NCBI GenBank assembly: GCA_963995525.1 | Contig: OZ023208.1 | Coordinates: 22,886,120 to 22,950,119 of the forward strand | Direction: 5' to 3' | Source of the DNA: Escarpia spicata | Lineage: Eukaryota > Annelida > Polychaeta > Sabellida > Siboglinidae | Length of the DNA: 64,000 nucleotides | In this document: piece by piece, positions 1 through 11,159 of the stretch | Numbering within the stretch: the first letter of the stretch is position 1 | Layout: every line of letters starts with the position of its first letter | Notes under the pieces: model-generated | The model's database searches: none | The model's input: only the letters and a program-made list of their open reading frames with translations | Told to the model about the DNA's origin: nothing | Translations under genes and position numbers: made by a program

Positions 1-236
1 TGGTGTGGTATTAGAATAGTGTGGTATTGGAGTGGTGTAGTATTGGTGTGGTGTGGTGTGGTGTGGTGTGGTGTGGTGTGGTGTGGTGTGGTGTGGTGTG
101 GTGTGGTGTGGTGTGGTATTGGACTGGTGTGGTATTGGAGTGGTGTTGTATTGGACTGGTGTGGTATTGGAGTGGTGTGATATTGGAGTGGTGTGGTATT
201 AGAGTGGTGTGGTATTAGAGTGGTGTGGTGTTGGTC
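1..236. repeat. GTGTG pentanucleotide tract inside a 16-bp minisatellite
   Basis: A pure GTGTG-type pentamer run occupies about 46-118. It is flanked on the right by at least seven 16-bp units of the form TATTGGAGTGGTGTGG with A/T and G/C variants. The array is cut by the window edge. The open frame across it is a by-product of repetition, not a gene. Confidence 0.9.
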
Positions 237-535
237 GGGTAAAATCTAATAAAAATCATAGTGTCATCGAATGCAGTTGATATGAAAAAGTGGCTGTGAA
301 CTGCGGCGGGAGTGTATTAAAGCTGTTAGACGCATGCTGCTGCGGACAGAACACAGCAAACACAAGACAGAATGCCAATTGTGTGTGACAGGCGCTGAAT
401 GTGGTGAAATGGAGGGAAGTGAGAGAGATGAGGCGAAAGCAATAACCAGGGACACGCTGTCAGAGCATGTTGTCTCGCAGCCACTCCAGACAGTGTCCGT
501 CTGCAGAATAGGTTATCTTCCTGTGCCACACACTG
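237..535. other. Unannotated stretch
   Basis: Moderately complex sequence between two arrays. Short open frames exist on both strands, but none has a recognisable domain or splice context. Confidence 0.6.
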
Positions 536-735
536 ACTACTGCTGACCACTGCTTACTACTGCTGACCACTGCTGAATAATGTTGACTACTGCTGGCCAC
601 CACTGACTAATGCTGATCATCAGTTACTGCTGTCCACTGCTGACTAATGCTGACCACTGCTGAGCACTTCTTACTATCAATGACTACTGCTGGTCATTGC
701 TGACTAATGCTGACCACCGCTGACTAATGCTGAAA
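536..735. repeat. Irregular TGCTGACCAC/TGACTACTGC minisatellite
   Basis: Short units of about 10-20 bp built on TGCTGACCACTGC and TGACTAATGC repeat with many substitutions. It is a degenerate array without coding content. Confidence 0.8.
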
Positions 736-778
736 ACGACTGTGCCAGAATCACACTTGAGTTTATACCTCTTCCCTT

Positions 779-1008
779 CTGAAACTCCCTCTCCTCATCC
801 CTATTCCTCTCTTTATCCCTCTCCTCATCCCTATCCCTATCTTTATCCCTCTCCTCATCCCTATCCCTATCTTTATCCCTCTCCTCATCCCTATCCCCCT
901 TTATCCCTCTCCTCATCCCTATCACTCTCTTCATCCCTATCCCCTCCCTTTATCCATCTCCTCACCCCTATCCCCTCTCTTTACCCCTCTCCTCATCCCT
1001 ATCCCCTT
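779..1008. repeat. 30-bp pyrimidine-rich minisatellite
   Basis: A 30-bp unit containing CCCTCTCCTCATCCCTATCC repeats about seven times and degrades toward the right end. The unit length is divisible by three, so open frames on both strands cross it. These have Ser/Pro/Tyr-rich or Arg/Asp/Glu-rich composition and are not convincing genes. Confidence 0.9.
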
Positions 1009-1409
1009 GATACAGAGTGTTATACAAACACAATTGTCCAGTGAATGTCATAGATGTGAAGTTATGTCAACAAGTGTTCAGCAGTGGTCCATTATTAATC
1101 TCTCACAATACACCGGGGTTACACCCCAATAGGGGCAACACCTCACTGGCCAGCCAGTCCATCACCCTGCAGTTGTAGTGTTTGGGCCACCCCAGGCAGA
1201 GGAAACGGAAGTGCAGAGAGCATACATGAAGAGACATGGTGAGAAAGTCTTCAAGTCACCCACGCCCTACCTTCTATTAAGTGCTCCATCAATTCTAAGT
1301 AAGTCAACCAATGGAGGGTGGTGAATGAGAAAAGCTGTCAATGAGACTTCACAATTGTCTGAAAACTTGGCTCCCTTCCTGTTGTCACCACCCACTGTGT
1401 AAAGAATGG
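1009..1409. other. Unannotated stretch
   Basis: Unique-looking sequence between two arrays. No domain, RNA gene or mobile-element end was recognised. Confidence 0.55.
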
Positions 1410-1945
1410 AGTAGTGGACCACTGCATGAAGTAGCGGACCACTGCATGGAGTAGCGGACCACTGCATGGAGTAGCGGACCACTGCATGGAGTAGCGGACC
1501 ACTGCATGAAGTAGCAGACCACTGCATGTAATAACAGACCACTGCATGAAGTTGTAGACCACTGCATGACATTGTAGACCACTGCATGACGTAGCAGACC
1601 ACTGCATGTAGTAGACCACTGCATGAAGTAGCAGACTACTGCAAGGAGTAGTGGACCACTGCATGGAGTAGCAGACCACTGCATAAAGTAGCAAACCACT
1701 GCATGAAGTAGCAGACCATTGCATGTAGTAACAGACCACTGCATGTAGTAACAGACCACTGCATGTAGTAGCAGACCACTGCATGAAGTAGCAGACCACT
1801 GCATGAAGTTGTAGACCACTGCATGACATTGTAGACCACTGCATGACGTAGCAGACCACTGCATGTAGTAGACCATTGCATGAAGTAGTGGACCACTGCA
1901 TAAAACAGTGGATCAGTGAATGAAGTAGTGGACCACTACATAGAC
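1410..1945. repeat. 20-bp minisatellite with a 257-bp higher-order duplication
   Basis: The unit GGACCACTGCATGGAGTAGC repeats about 26 times. A distinctive series of variant units starting near 1548 recurs starting near 1805, so a block of about 257 bp was duplicated as a whole. The overlapping open frames on the minus strand are products of the repeat. Confidence 0.93.
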
Positions 1946-2365
1946 CACACAAACCACAGGGCGCGCAGAGCTAAACTGTTCATGGCAGCCACTTTTTATA
2001 TCTTATATATATTATGTAGCCATAAAAAGAACTCATGCAAGACGGCGGTTCTTCCTGTCTGTTGAAGACTCCAATAATGGCTGTGAGGCGAACCTTTATC
2101 AACCCATTTCCTGTTTCACATCTTACAATTATCAGGTGCTTTTTACAGTGCAGCATGTCAGGTTAACTGGTGTCTTTTCAGGGGTGACCGTATCTACTTG
2201 CCTGGATCATAGGGTGGGGTAGTAACCTGTCTGACACAGGGCATGTGAACTGAGCAGCTGGTGACACAACACGTCATGACCGAGTGCAGGACCACTGGCA
2301 AATGGACCACTGCAGCCACAGACGAGTGTCACCAAAGACCAATATCACACAGAGTTATCACAGAG
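1946..2365. other. Unannotated stretch
   Basis: Nothing recognisable was found. A few short GACC-type remnants resemble the neighbouring 20-bp array. Confidence 0.5.
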
Positions 2366-2520
2366 GATTGTCATCATGACTGTTGTCAAGATGACTGTCA
2401 TCATGACTATTGTCACAGATGACTGTCATCACGACTGTCATCACGACTGTCATCACGACTCATCATCATGACTGTCATCAGAATGGTCATCGTGACTGTC
2501 ATCGTGACTGCCATCACACT
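2366..2520. repeat. 12-bp ATGACTGTCATC minisatellite
   Basis: Units of ATGACTGTCATC and ATCACGACTGTC repeat about a dozen times. The core GACTGTC/GACAGTC is nearly self-complementary. Confidence 0.85.
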
Positions 2521-2652
2521 TGTAGGCAACCTACCATGGCAGTTTATCAGGCAACAAAATGCTTGAAATAAGACTAGATTGACTTGGCCAAGAGATCTTG
2601 TCTGTCTATATTGGTGCTAGTTATATGTGAAGCGGACTAATTGTATGTATGT

Positions 2653-2707
2653 ATGCATATATATATATATATATACATATATATGTGTATATATATATAT
2701 ATATATG
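2653..2707. repeat. (AT)n microsatellite
   Basis: Alternating AT/TATATA tract with a few interruptions. Confidence 0.9.
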
Positions 2708-3095
2708 ACTACTTTTGTCAGCTAATTAACAGGTCGTTGAGCTCAGAGAGACTAGTGTACAAGGAACTAGCATCAGACTCCAACTTGTGGTCTACAGTTG
2801 TACATATCCCTGCAGCCTCAGTTCTAATTGTTATATATCGTCCGACATACATAGATGTCTACTTACCTACTCATATATCAGATGCTACGTAATTCAACAG
2901 GTTTCATTGATTCTCTATCAACTAGGTGCGTGGGTTGTCATTCTCAAGTAATGGTTACTGGGCACTTTCTACCGTCAGTGGGAGAAAGGGGGAGGGAAGA
3001 GATATAGAGAATGATGAGATTGGGAAGGAGGAAGGGAGAGAAGTTGGGAGAGAGGGAGGAAAGGAGTTTGAAATACACAATCTGATAATTTTGAT
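2708..3095. other. Unannotated stretch upstream of the LINE relic
   Basis: A purine-rich patch (GGGAGGAAGGGAG-like) lies at 2980-3060. Nothing else was recognised. Confidence 0.5.
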
Positions 3096-3905
3096 GATGA
3101 TAGGTTAAAACTAAACAAACTTTCACTAAATGTTAGCAAATCAAAATGCATGATGTTCTATCATCCTCAGAAACGAATTCCAAGGTTGCAATTAAATATA
3201 GATGACACACCTCTAGAACATGTAGATAATTTTAATTTTCTAGGATTAATGTTAGATAAACTCCTAAACTGGAATAGACACATTGACAAAATATGTAATA
3301 ACTTGTCAAGAACAATTGGAATAATAAATAAACTGAAGCGTGTTACCACAGCATGTTTGACTAACACTTTATAGTGCACTTGTGTCCCCCACATCAACTA
3401 CTGTTTACTCGCATGGGGTGAAAATCATACAACAATTATTAAACTACAAAAACGAGCAGTTAGAGTAGTAACAAACAGCTCATAGACTGCACACCCCGAT
3501 CCGTTATTGAAAAGCCTAAACATATTTTAAAAGTTGAAGATTTATTTAAAATTCCACAACTAGGGTTTGCTTATAGACATCAGAATGGTAATCTTCTTAC
3601 ACATCTGCAGAACATACCAGTTACTTCAAACCACAGATGTACACAGTCATAACACTCCAAGTAGAAAAGATGTTCACATTGAGAGTACAAAAACACAGAA
3701 TTTGTTAAGAAAACCATAAGAAATAGTATTGCTCATGTTTTGAACAACACTAATCACAGAACAAATTCACACACATTCCTTGAATGGATTTACTCTACAT
3801 ACTAAACAATTCATCATCTCAAACTACAATGATCAATGTAAAATCCCAAATTGCTACACATGCCAAAATACTAACAATTATAAATGGGAAATAAAGTGAA
3901 TTTTT
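3096..3905 (+). mobile_element. Decayed non-LTR retrotransposon (LINE) 3' fragment, end of reverse transcriptase
   Basis: The + strand translation from about 3105 to 3372 gives the usual end of a LINE reverse transcriptase: an N-V-S-K-S-K-C-M stretch, then FNFLGLMLD followed by a W-N-R-H-I pattern, which matches the conserved FLG/LG-x-x-x-D and W-x-x-H-I segment after the catalytic palm. A frameshift near 3390 moves the continuation into another frame, which reads PHINYCLLAWG and then LQKRAVRVV, the typical L-Y-C-x-x-x-W-G and LQ-K-x-A-x-R segment. Further stops follow before a short AATAAAG-containing tail near 3890. The copy is 5'-truncated and dead. The clade is not resolved; a CR1/L2/Jockey-like or related group is plausible. 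Confidence 0.82.
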
Positions 3906-4335
3906 TACGAATAGACCTTAAACTAATGGTGCCAGACACATACTGCACTGAATGGTTTCAAATACACATTGCACTAAATGGTAACAGTCAGACACACATT
4001 GCACCAAATGGTGCCAGACACACATTGCACTGAATGTTGCCAGACACACCTTGCACTGAATGATGCCAAACACACATTGCACTAAATGGTAACAGTCTGA
4101 CACACATTGCACTGAATAGTACAGTTAGGACATCTATGCCAGACACACATTGCACTGAGTGGTAACAGTCTGACACACATTGCACTGTATAGTACAGTTA
4201 GGACATCTATGCCAGACACACATTGCACTGAGTGGTAACAGTCTGACACACATTGCACTGAATAGTACAGTTAGGACATCTATGCCAGACACACATTGCA
4301 CTGAGTGGTAACAACCAGACATACACTGCAAAGAT
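3906..4335. repeat. Minisatellite on ACACACATTGCACTGAAT with a 73-bp higher-order unit
   Basis: Short units carrying CAGACACACATTGCACT are organised on the right side into a 73-bp unit marked by AGTACAGTTAGGACATCTAT, which starts at 4118, 4191 and 4264. The array begins directly after the LINE tail. Confidence 0.92.
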
Positions 4336-4609
4336 TGACAACACTCAGGATGCCTTCCTATGACTATGACAGTCGACACCAGACAAGAATCAATGCAGCT
4401 TCCGCCATGGCTAACCTATTTATCAATAATATTACATTCATACTGATTTTACCTATCAAACAGCTAGTGACCCAGTGATAATTAAATTACCCTTTTGGAT
4501 GAAGGTACAGACAGTGGTGACTGATACCACCTCCCAATCACAGCCATGAACCCACATGGCAGTGATAAGAGGCCTTTACAAGTGATCCAAAACGTCAACC
4601 AAAAGGTAA
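4336..4609. other. Unannotated stretch
   Basis: No recognisable feature. Confidence 0.5.
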
Positions 4610-4936
4610 AAGTAAAGGCAAGTTCTTTTATAGCGCAGTATCCAGTCCTCAGGGCTGATCAAAGCACTTTCTACTTTACTCCCTGGCAGACCTGATCAAT
4701 CGATCACCATCTCGACTTCTCTGGGAAGCATCCAGCCATGCTGCATGAATACACGAAGACTATTCGTACACAAATATCCAGCGCTGTCTATAGCCAGGTA
4801 CTCATTCATACAGCTGAGTGAACTGGAGCAACATAGAGTGAACAAACTTTCCCAAAGTTTGACATGGCAGTACAGGATTCGAACCCGGGTTCTCTCGATT
4901 GAGAGCCCTAAGCTCTAGCTGCTGCACCACGGGCAA
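4610..4936 (-). mobile_element. tRNA-derived SINE, copy 1
   Basis: Read on the minus strand, this begins with a tRNA-like head. The A box TGGTGCAGCAG fits TRGYNNARNNG (about 4915-4930), and the B box GGTTCGAATCC is a perfect match (about 4874-4885). A body of about 250 bp follows, containing CAGCTGTATGAATGAGTACC and CAGGTCTGCCAGGGAGTAAA and ending near TATAAAAGAACTTGC. Copies of the same body occur at 37.3 and 48.9 kb. The tRNA head and shared body show it is a SINE rather than a functional tRNA gene. The family name is not assigned. Confidence 0.88.
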
Positions 4937-5466
4937 ACAACAGATTCTGGGGTCATAAAAACTGCCAGGTAGGGCTATATCAGTCACTCTACTGCTGCAT
5001 TTGAAGTCATAAATTGAAGTGTTTGTAATAACTTCACTGGGCTTACTGTCGCATTCAAACAGTGGCAGTTACATTGAGCCAAAACAGATTGTTAAATCTC
5101 TATCTATGATCAATTACAAGTGCCTGCAGGCATCATAATATCAAGTGTTTATAGTTTCACCGAAATGTCATATAAAGTAAAATATATCAAAATATGTAAG
5201 TTAGCTGCGCAAGATCATTCAATTATTACATAGCAACGAATCAAATAAAAAACATGCCTCTATTCACATCATTTATCCAGGTCATCATCCTGTTTAGTTT
5301 TGCAAAACAACTGTGCAAAGCTGCTGCTTTAGGGGGAATTAATCCATTCTTTCTTCCTCATTGGCCTCCCGGTCCCTTCAAGAGACACAAGTCTCTCAAG
5401 GCAATAAAGTTGGGAAGACAGCTTTGTACTGCTAGCAACAGCAGGACTAATGGGAGGAAGAACCAA
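4937..5466. other. Unannotated stretch
   Basis: AT-rich sequence followed by the left border of the next array. No domain or RNA gene was recognised. Confidence 0.5.
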
Positions 5467-6545
5467 TAATAGGACATAAGACAAGAGAAAGGACCAATGG
5501 GAGGACGCAAGACAAGAGAAAGACCTACGGGAGGACATAAGACAAGAGAAAGACCAATGGGAGGACACAAGACAAGAGAAAGACCAATGGGAGGACACAA
5601 GACAAGAGAAAGACCAATGAGAGGACACAAGACAAGAGAAAGACCAATGGGAGGACACAAGACAAGAGAAAGACCAATGGGAGGACACAAGACAAGAGAA
5701 AGACCAATGGGAGGACACAAGACAAGAGAAAGACCAATGGGAGGACACAAGACAAGAGAAAGACCTACGGTAGGACACAAGACAAGAGAAAGACCAATGG
5801 GAGGACACAAGACAAGAGAAAAGACTAATGTGAGGACACAAGACAAGAGAAAGACCTACGGGAGGACACAAGACAAGAGAAAGACCAATGGGAGGACACA
5901 AGACAAGAGAAAGACCAATGGGAGGACACAAGACAAGAGAAAGACCTACGGTAGGACACAAGACAAGAGAAAGACCAATGGGAGGACACAAGACAAGAGA
6001 AAAGACTAATGTGAGGACACAAGACAAGAGAAAGACCTACGGGAGGACACAAGACAAGAGAAAGACCAATGTGAGGACACAAGACAAGAGAAAGACCTAC
6101 GGGAGGACACAAGACAAGAGAAAGACCAATGAGAGGACACAAGACAAGAGAAAGACCTACGGGAGGACACAAGACAAGAGAAAGACCAATGGGAGGACAC
6201 AAGACAAGAGAAAGACCTACGGTAGGACACAAGACAAGAGAAAGACCAATGGGAGGACACAAGACAAGAGAAAGACCTACGGTAGGACACAAGACAAGAG
6301 AAAGACCAATGGGAGGAAACAAGACAAGAGAAAGGACCAATGGGAGGACACAAGACAAGAGAAAGACCTACGGGAGGACGCAAGACAAGAGAAAGACCAA
6401 TGGGAGGACACAAGACAAGAGAAAGGACCAATGTTAGGACATGAGAAAAACAATTAGAGGACACAAGACAAGATAAAGGACCAATGTGAGGACACAAGAC
6501 AAGAGAAAGGACCAATGGGAGGAGAGGAGACAAGAGAATGAAGCC
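5467..6545. repeat. 30-bp minisatellite with two alternating unit types
   Basis: About 36 copies of a 30-bp unit built from GACCAATGGGAGGACACAAG plus ACAAGAGAAA. A second unit type carries GACCTACGG in place of GACCAATGG. The types are nearly uniform in the first third and alternate strictly in the last third. A four-unit block containing a 31-bp variant (AAGACTAATGTGAGG) recurs about 181 bp apart (5761 and 5941). Repetitive open frames cross it on both strands because 30 is divisible by three. No start context or homology suggests a protein. Confidence 0.95.
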
Positions 6546-6725
6546 CAGGTGAGCTGTGTTCAAACCGCTGGTGGACAATGCTTCATCAGTGCGGGGCCAG
6601 CTGCTCTTTCTGTAAGGCAGGCACGGAGACAGACACAGAGACATTGTGAAATGTGAAAATTGAGTTTCACCTCTACCTGTGTGCACTGAGACTGCCAACC
6701 TCCAAACCAGCTGGCTGCCATCTGT

Positions 6726-6726
<1 letters not shown>

Positions 6727-6794
<68 letters not shown>

Positions 6795-6967
6795 TCTCTC
6801 TCCCTCTCCCTCTCCCTCTCCCTCTCCCTCTCCCTCTCCCTATCTCTCCCTCTCTCCCTCTCTCCCTCTCTCCCTCTCTCTCCCTCTCCCTCCCTCTCCC
6901 TCCCTCTATCTCTCCCTCCCTCTATCTCTCCCTCCCTCCCTCCCTCCCTCCCTCCCTCCCTCCCTCC

Positions 6968-7003
<36 letters not shown>
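6727..7003. repeat. (CT)n / (CCCTCT)n / (CCCT)n microsatellite
   Basis: A pure CT run is followed by CCCTCT hexamers, then CCCT tetramers, then CT again. The Ser/Leu/Pro and Arg/Glu open frames are artefacts of the simple sequence. Confidence 0.97.
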
Positions 7004-7007
<4 letters not shown>

Positions 7008-7735
7008 ATAGCATCATCATAACAACTCTACTGACTAGTAAATATCGACTATACATAATGTATTAGACTATATAGTGTTTGACAACAAATTACACCATGA
7101 ATGTCTTGATGTTTACATATCTATAATAATATGTCTCTATGTGTAATTTACTATAAGTTCATTATTTTCATTACTGGTTATTTGTATCTCTCTTCACACT
7201 CTCACTCCATCTTAGTTTTCTTCTCTTTCTGTTTGGTTTTAGTTTTTCATGCTCACTTTCTCACCCATTCCCTGCATCCTGTCCACCCCACTCTGCTCCC
7301 ACTGCTGTCATTTTAACATGTTTCTTCATTCTGACATCTCCTCTTAATTACCCTATCTTCCCTTTATCTACCCGCATCAGTTTACATATTCTCCAAACCC
7401 AGTTATTCTCACCTGCCCTGCATCTTTGGCCTGTGAGTGATAACATTATTCTATATGTTTACTCTAAGTGTTATTTATGCAAACAAGATATTGCCTGTTA
7501 TCCAGCCAGAGTTACACGTGTTCTCACTGATCACATCAGATGCATGTCGGTATATTTGAAATGTCCTGTTTCATTCAAACACTACAGAACCAACAAGTGC
7601 AGTGCACAAGTGAGTTGAATTATTAATGATGGTGTCCCCACACTATCCCTGCACCGAGTTGTAGAAACACTGACAAAAGCTAAGTGGGTGTGTCAGGCTC
7701 CTACAGAATACGTAGGAGAAGCTCGTAGGTTCCAC
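7004..7735. other. Unannotated stretch
   Basis: Pyrimidine-rich then mixed sequence. Two short open frames (about 61 codons) have no recognisable domain. Confidence 0.5.
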
Positions 7736-9400
7736 ACATGGCTCCATGCATCTATAGAGAGGCAATCAGGCTCCATGTATCCATAGAGAGACACACAGGC
7801 TCAACAGTCAACACATCCATAGAGAGGTGCACAGTCTCCACACATCCGTAGAGGCACATAGGCTCCACACATCCATAGAGGCACACAGACTCCATGCATC
7901 CATAGAAGTATGCAGGCTCCACACATCCATAGAGAGGTACACAGTCTCCACACATCCGTAGAAGCACATAGGCTCCACACATCCATAGAGGCACACAGAC
8001 TCCATGCATCCATAGAAGTATGCAGGCTCCACACATCCATAGAGAGGTACACAGTCTCCACACATCCGTAGAGGTACATAGGCTCCACACATCCATAGAG
8101 GCACACAGACTCCATGCATCCATAGAAGTATGCAGGCTCCACACATCCATAGAGACAAACACAGGCTCCTCAGTCCACACATCCATAGAGAGGCAAACAT
8201 GCTCCATACATCCATACAGAGGCACACAGGCTCCACACATCCATAGAGAGGCACATATCCATAGAGGCACACCGTCTCCACACATCCATAGAGGCATAGT
8301 CTCCACACATCTGTAGAGGCACATAGGCTCCACACATCCATAGAGACAAACACAGGCTCTTCAGTCCACACATCCATAGAGAGGCAAACAGGCTCCATAC
8401 ATCCATAGAGAGGCACATATCCATAGAGGCACACCGTCTCCACACATCCATAGAGGCATAGTCTCCACACATCTGTAGAGGCACATAGGCTCCACACATC
8501 CATAGAGACACACAGACTCCATGCATCCATAGAAGTATGCAGGCTCCACACATCCATAGAGACAAACACAGGCTCCTCAGTCCACACATCCATAGAGAGG
8601 CAAACATGCTCCATACATCCATACAGAGGCACACAGGCTCCACACATCCATAGAGAGGCACATATCCATAGAGGCACACCGTCTCCACACATCCATAGAG
8701 GCATAGTCTCCACACATCTGTAGAGGCACATAGGCTCCACACATCCATAGAGACAAACACAGGCTCTTCAGTCCACACATCCATAGAGAGGCAAACAGGC
8801 TCCATACATCCATAGAGAGGCACATATCCATAGAGGCACACCGTCTCCACACATCCATAGAGGCATAGTCTCCACACATCTGTAGAGGCACATAGGCTCC
8901 ACACATCCATAGAGACACACAGACTCCATGCATCCATGGAAGTACACAGGCTCCACACATCCATAGAGAGGCACACAGGCTCCATGCATCCATAAAGGCC
9001 CACAGGATCCATGCATCCATAGAGGCCCACAGGCTCCACACATCAATAGAAAGGCACACAGGCTCGACATATCTATAGAGACACAGGCTCCACACATCCA
9101 GAGACACACACAGGCTCCACATATCTATAGAGAGGCACACAGTCTCCACATATCGATAGAGGCACACAGACTCCACACATTCAGAGAGGTACACAGACTC
9201 CACACATTCATAGAGAGGCACACAGGCTCCACGCATCCATAGAAGTACACAGGCACCATACGTCCATAGAGGCACAGAGTCTCCACACATCCATAGAGAC
9301 ACACAGGCTCCACACATCCACGGAGGCACACAGGCTCCATGCATCCATAGAAGTACACAGGCTTCATACATCCATAGAGGCACACAGGCTCCACATAGAG
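7736..9400. repeat. About 27-bp minisatellite with 110-bp and 407-bp higher-order periods
   Basis: Units around GGCTCCACACATCCATAGAG with variable spacers (GGCACACA, ACAAACACA, AGTATGCA) fill about 1.66 kb. A four-unit block of 110 bp starts at 7811, 7921 and 8031. A longer block of about 407 bp recurs (for example 8195 and 8602). The Cys/Tyr/Met-rich minus-strand frames are repeat products. Confidence 0.94.
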
Positions 9401-9902
9401 AAAGGGCATACAGATGGAGGCTCCAAATTCACATATTCTCCTGACACATAAGGTTGTCTGGATGGCTCGATTGCAAACAAATTGAAGTGAGACCCCACTT
9501 ACAGACGCCCGCCACTGTTTGCTGATTGGTCTCTTCAACAGGTATGTTGATTTAAATCGCTTGCCAGTTTGATGAGCCTTGTTTTCACTGTATGGCCGTG
9601 TCATGCCATTAAGTGGCATACATTGTTATTTAGCGCTGCTGTTGAACTGTCGGGATCAACTCGTGTCGCTGTTTGTGGACTTGTATGGTTGTGTTGTGTC
9701 AGTCATTTTGTGTCTGTCGGTTGAACGGCACGAGTCAAGGCTCCTGCCACGTTGGGCAATCCTCCGTTGTCAGACGCTCTTTAAACATTTGTTTGACAAC
9801 AATAGCCAAAGTCTACGTGAACACCTGTGTAATTACCACCACAGCACGGCTGTCATTTCCATCTCCGGCACACACACCACTTAATGTCACAGCTTTCACT
9901 GC
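9401..9902. other. Unannotated stretch
   Basis: Complex sequence with open frames of about 100 codons that run into the next array. No domain or splice structure was recognised. Confidence 0.5.
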
Positions 9903-10925
9903 ACTAATATCACTGTCACAGCACTCACCAGTGCACTACTGTGCACCAACACCACTGCAACACCATTCACCAGTGCACCAACACCATTGTCACACCACTC
10001 ACCACTGCACCAATACCAGTGTCACACCAGTGCACCAACACCACTGTCACAACAATCACCAGCCAGTGCACCAACACCATTGTCATACCATTCACCAGCC
10101 AGTGCACCAACACCACTGTCACACCACTGACCAGTGCACCAACACCACTGTCATAGCAATCTCCAGTGCACCAACACCACTATCACACCACTCACCAACA
10201 CCACCGTCACACCATTCACCAGAGCACAACACAACTGTCACACCACTCACCAGAGCACCAACACCACTATCACATCACTCAACATTGCACCACCACCACT
10301 ATCACACCACTCACCTATGCACCAACACCACCATCACACCATTCACCAGAGCACCAACACCACTGTCATAGCAATCTCCAGTGCACCAACACCACTATCA
10401 CATCACTCACCAACACCACCGTCACACCATTCACCAGAGCACAACACAACTGTCACACCACTCACCAGAGCACCAACACCACTATCACATCACTCAACAT
10501 TGCACCACCACCACTATCACACCACTCACCTATGCACCAACACCACCATCACACCATTCACCAGAGCACCAACACCACTGTCATAGCAATCTCCAGTGCA
10601 CCAACACCACTATCACATCACTCAACATTGCACCACCACCACTATCACACCACTCACCTGTGCACCAACAGCACTGTTGCACCACTAACTAATGCTCTAA
10701 CACCACTGTCACACCAATCACCAGTCCACCAACATTACTGTCACTCCACTCACATTTGCACCAACACCACTGTCACACCATTCACCAGGGCACAACACCA
10801 CTGTCACACCACTCACCAGAGCACCAACACAACTGTCACACCACTCACCAGAGCACCAACACCACTGTCACACCACTCACCAATGCACCAAAACTACTGT
10901 CACACCACTCACCAGTACCACTGAA
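9903..10925. repeat. 32-bp CACCAACACCACTGTCACAC minisatellite with a 215-bp higher-order unit
   Basis: Units near 32 bp built on ACCAACACCACTGTCACACC and ACTCACCAGAGC. A mixed block starting at the unusual junction ATAGCAATCTCCAGTGCACC recurs with a 215-bp period (about 10164, 10379 and 10594). The His/Thr-rich frames are artefacts. Confidence 0.94.
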
Positions 10926-11159
10926 ACAGCATTTGGTAATGTATTGTGACACACTGGTTGTGTACATCCAAGAGGACTGCTGTGAGTTCACTGTGGCTTC
11001 TGGAACACATGTTGTGTGTTGCAGTGCGTGCAGACCACCTCACCAGACAGACCTCACCCATAGACACTCTTTTGTGCAACACAAGAATTGCATGTTGACA
11101 TGCAGACCACGTCTGCACACATCACGCCAACTTTCATGATTGTCGTCAACTGGCCTATG

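Noticed and set aside
1410..1945. CRISPR-like array
   Set aside because: There are no unique spacers between repeats; units are contiguous. The same applies to the other minisatellites, and the DNA is eukaryotic.
4860..4936. Possible tRNA gene with good A and B boxes
   Set aside because: It is joined to a SINE body repeated elsewhere in the window, so it is a SINE head, not a tRNA gene.
5329..6698. Leu/Ser/Cys-rich minus-strand frames resembling membrane proteins
   Set aside because: These are shadows of the 30-bp minisatellite; the hydrophobic pattern is the repeat unit read on the other strand.
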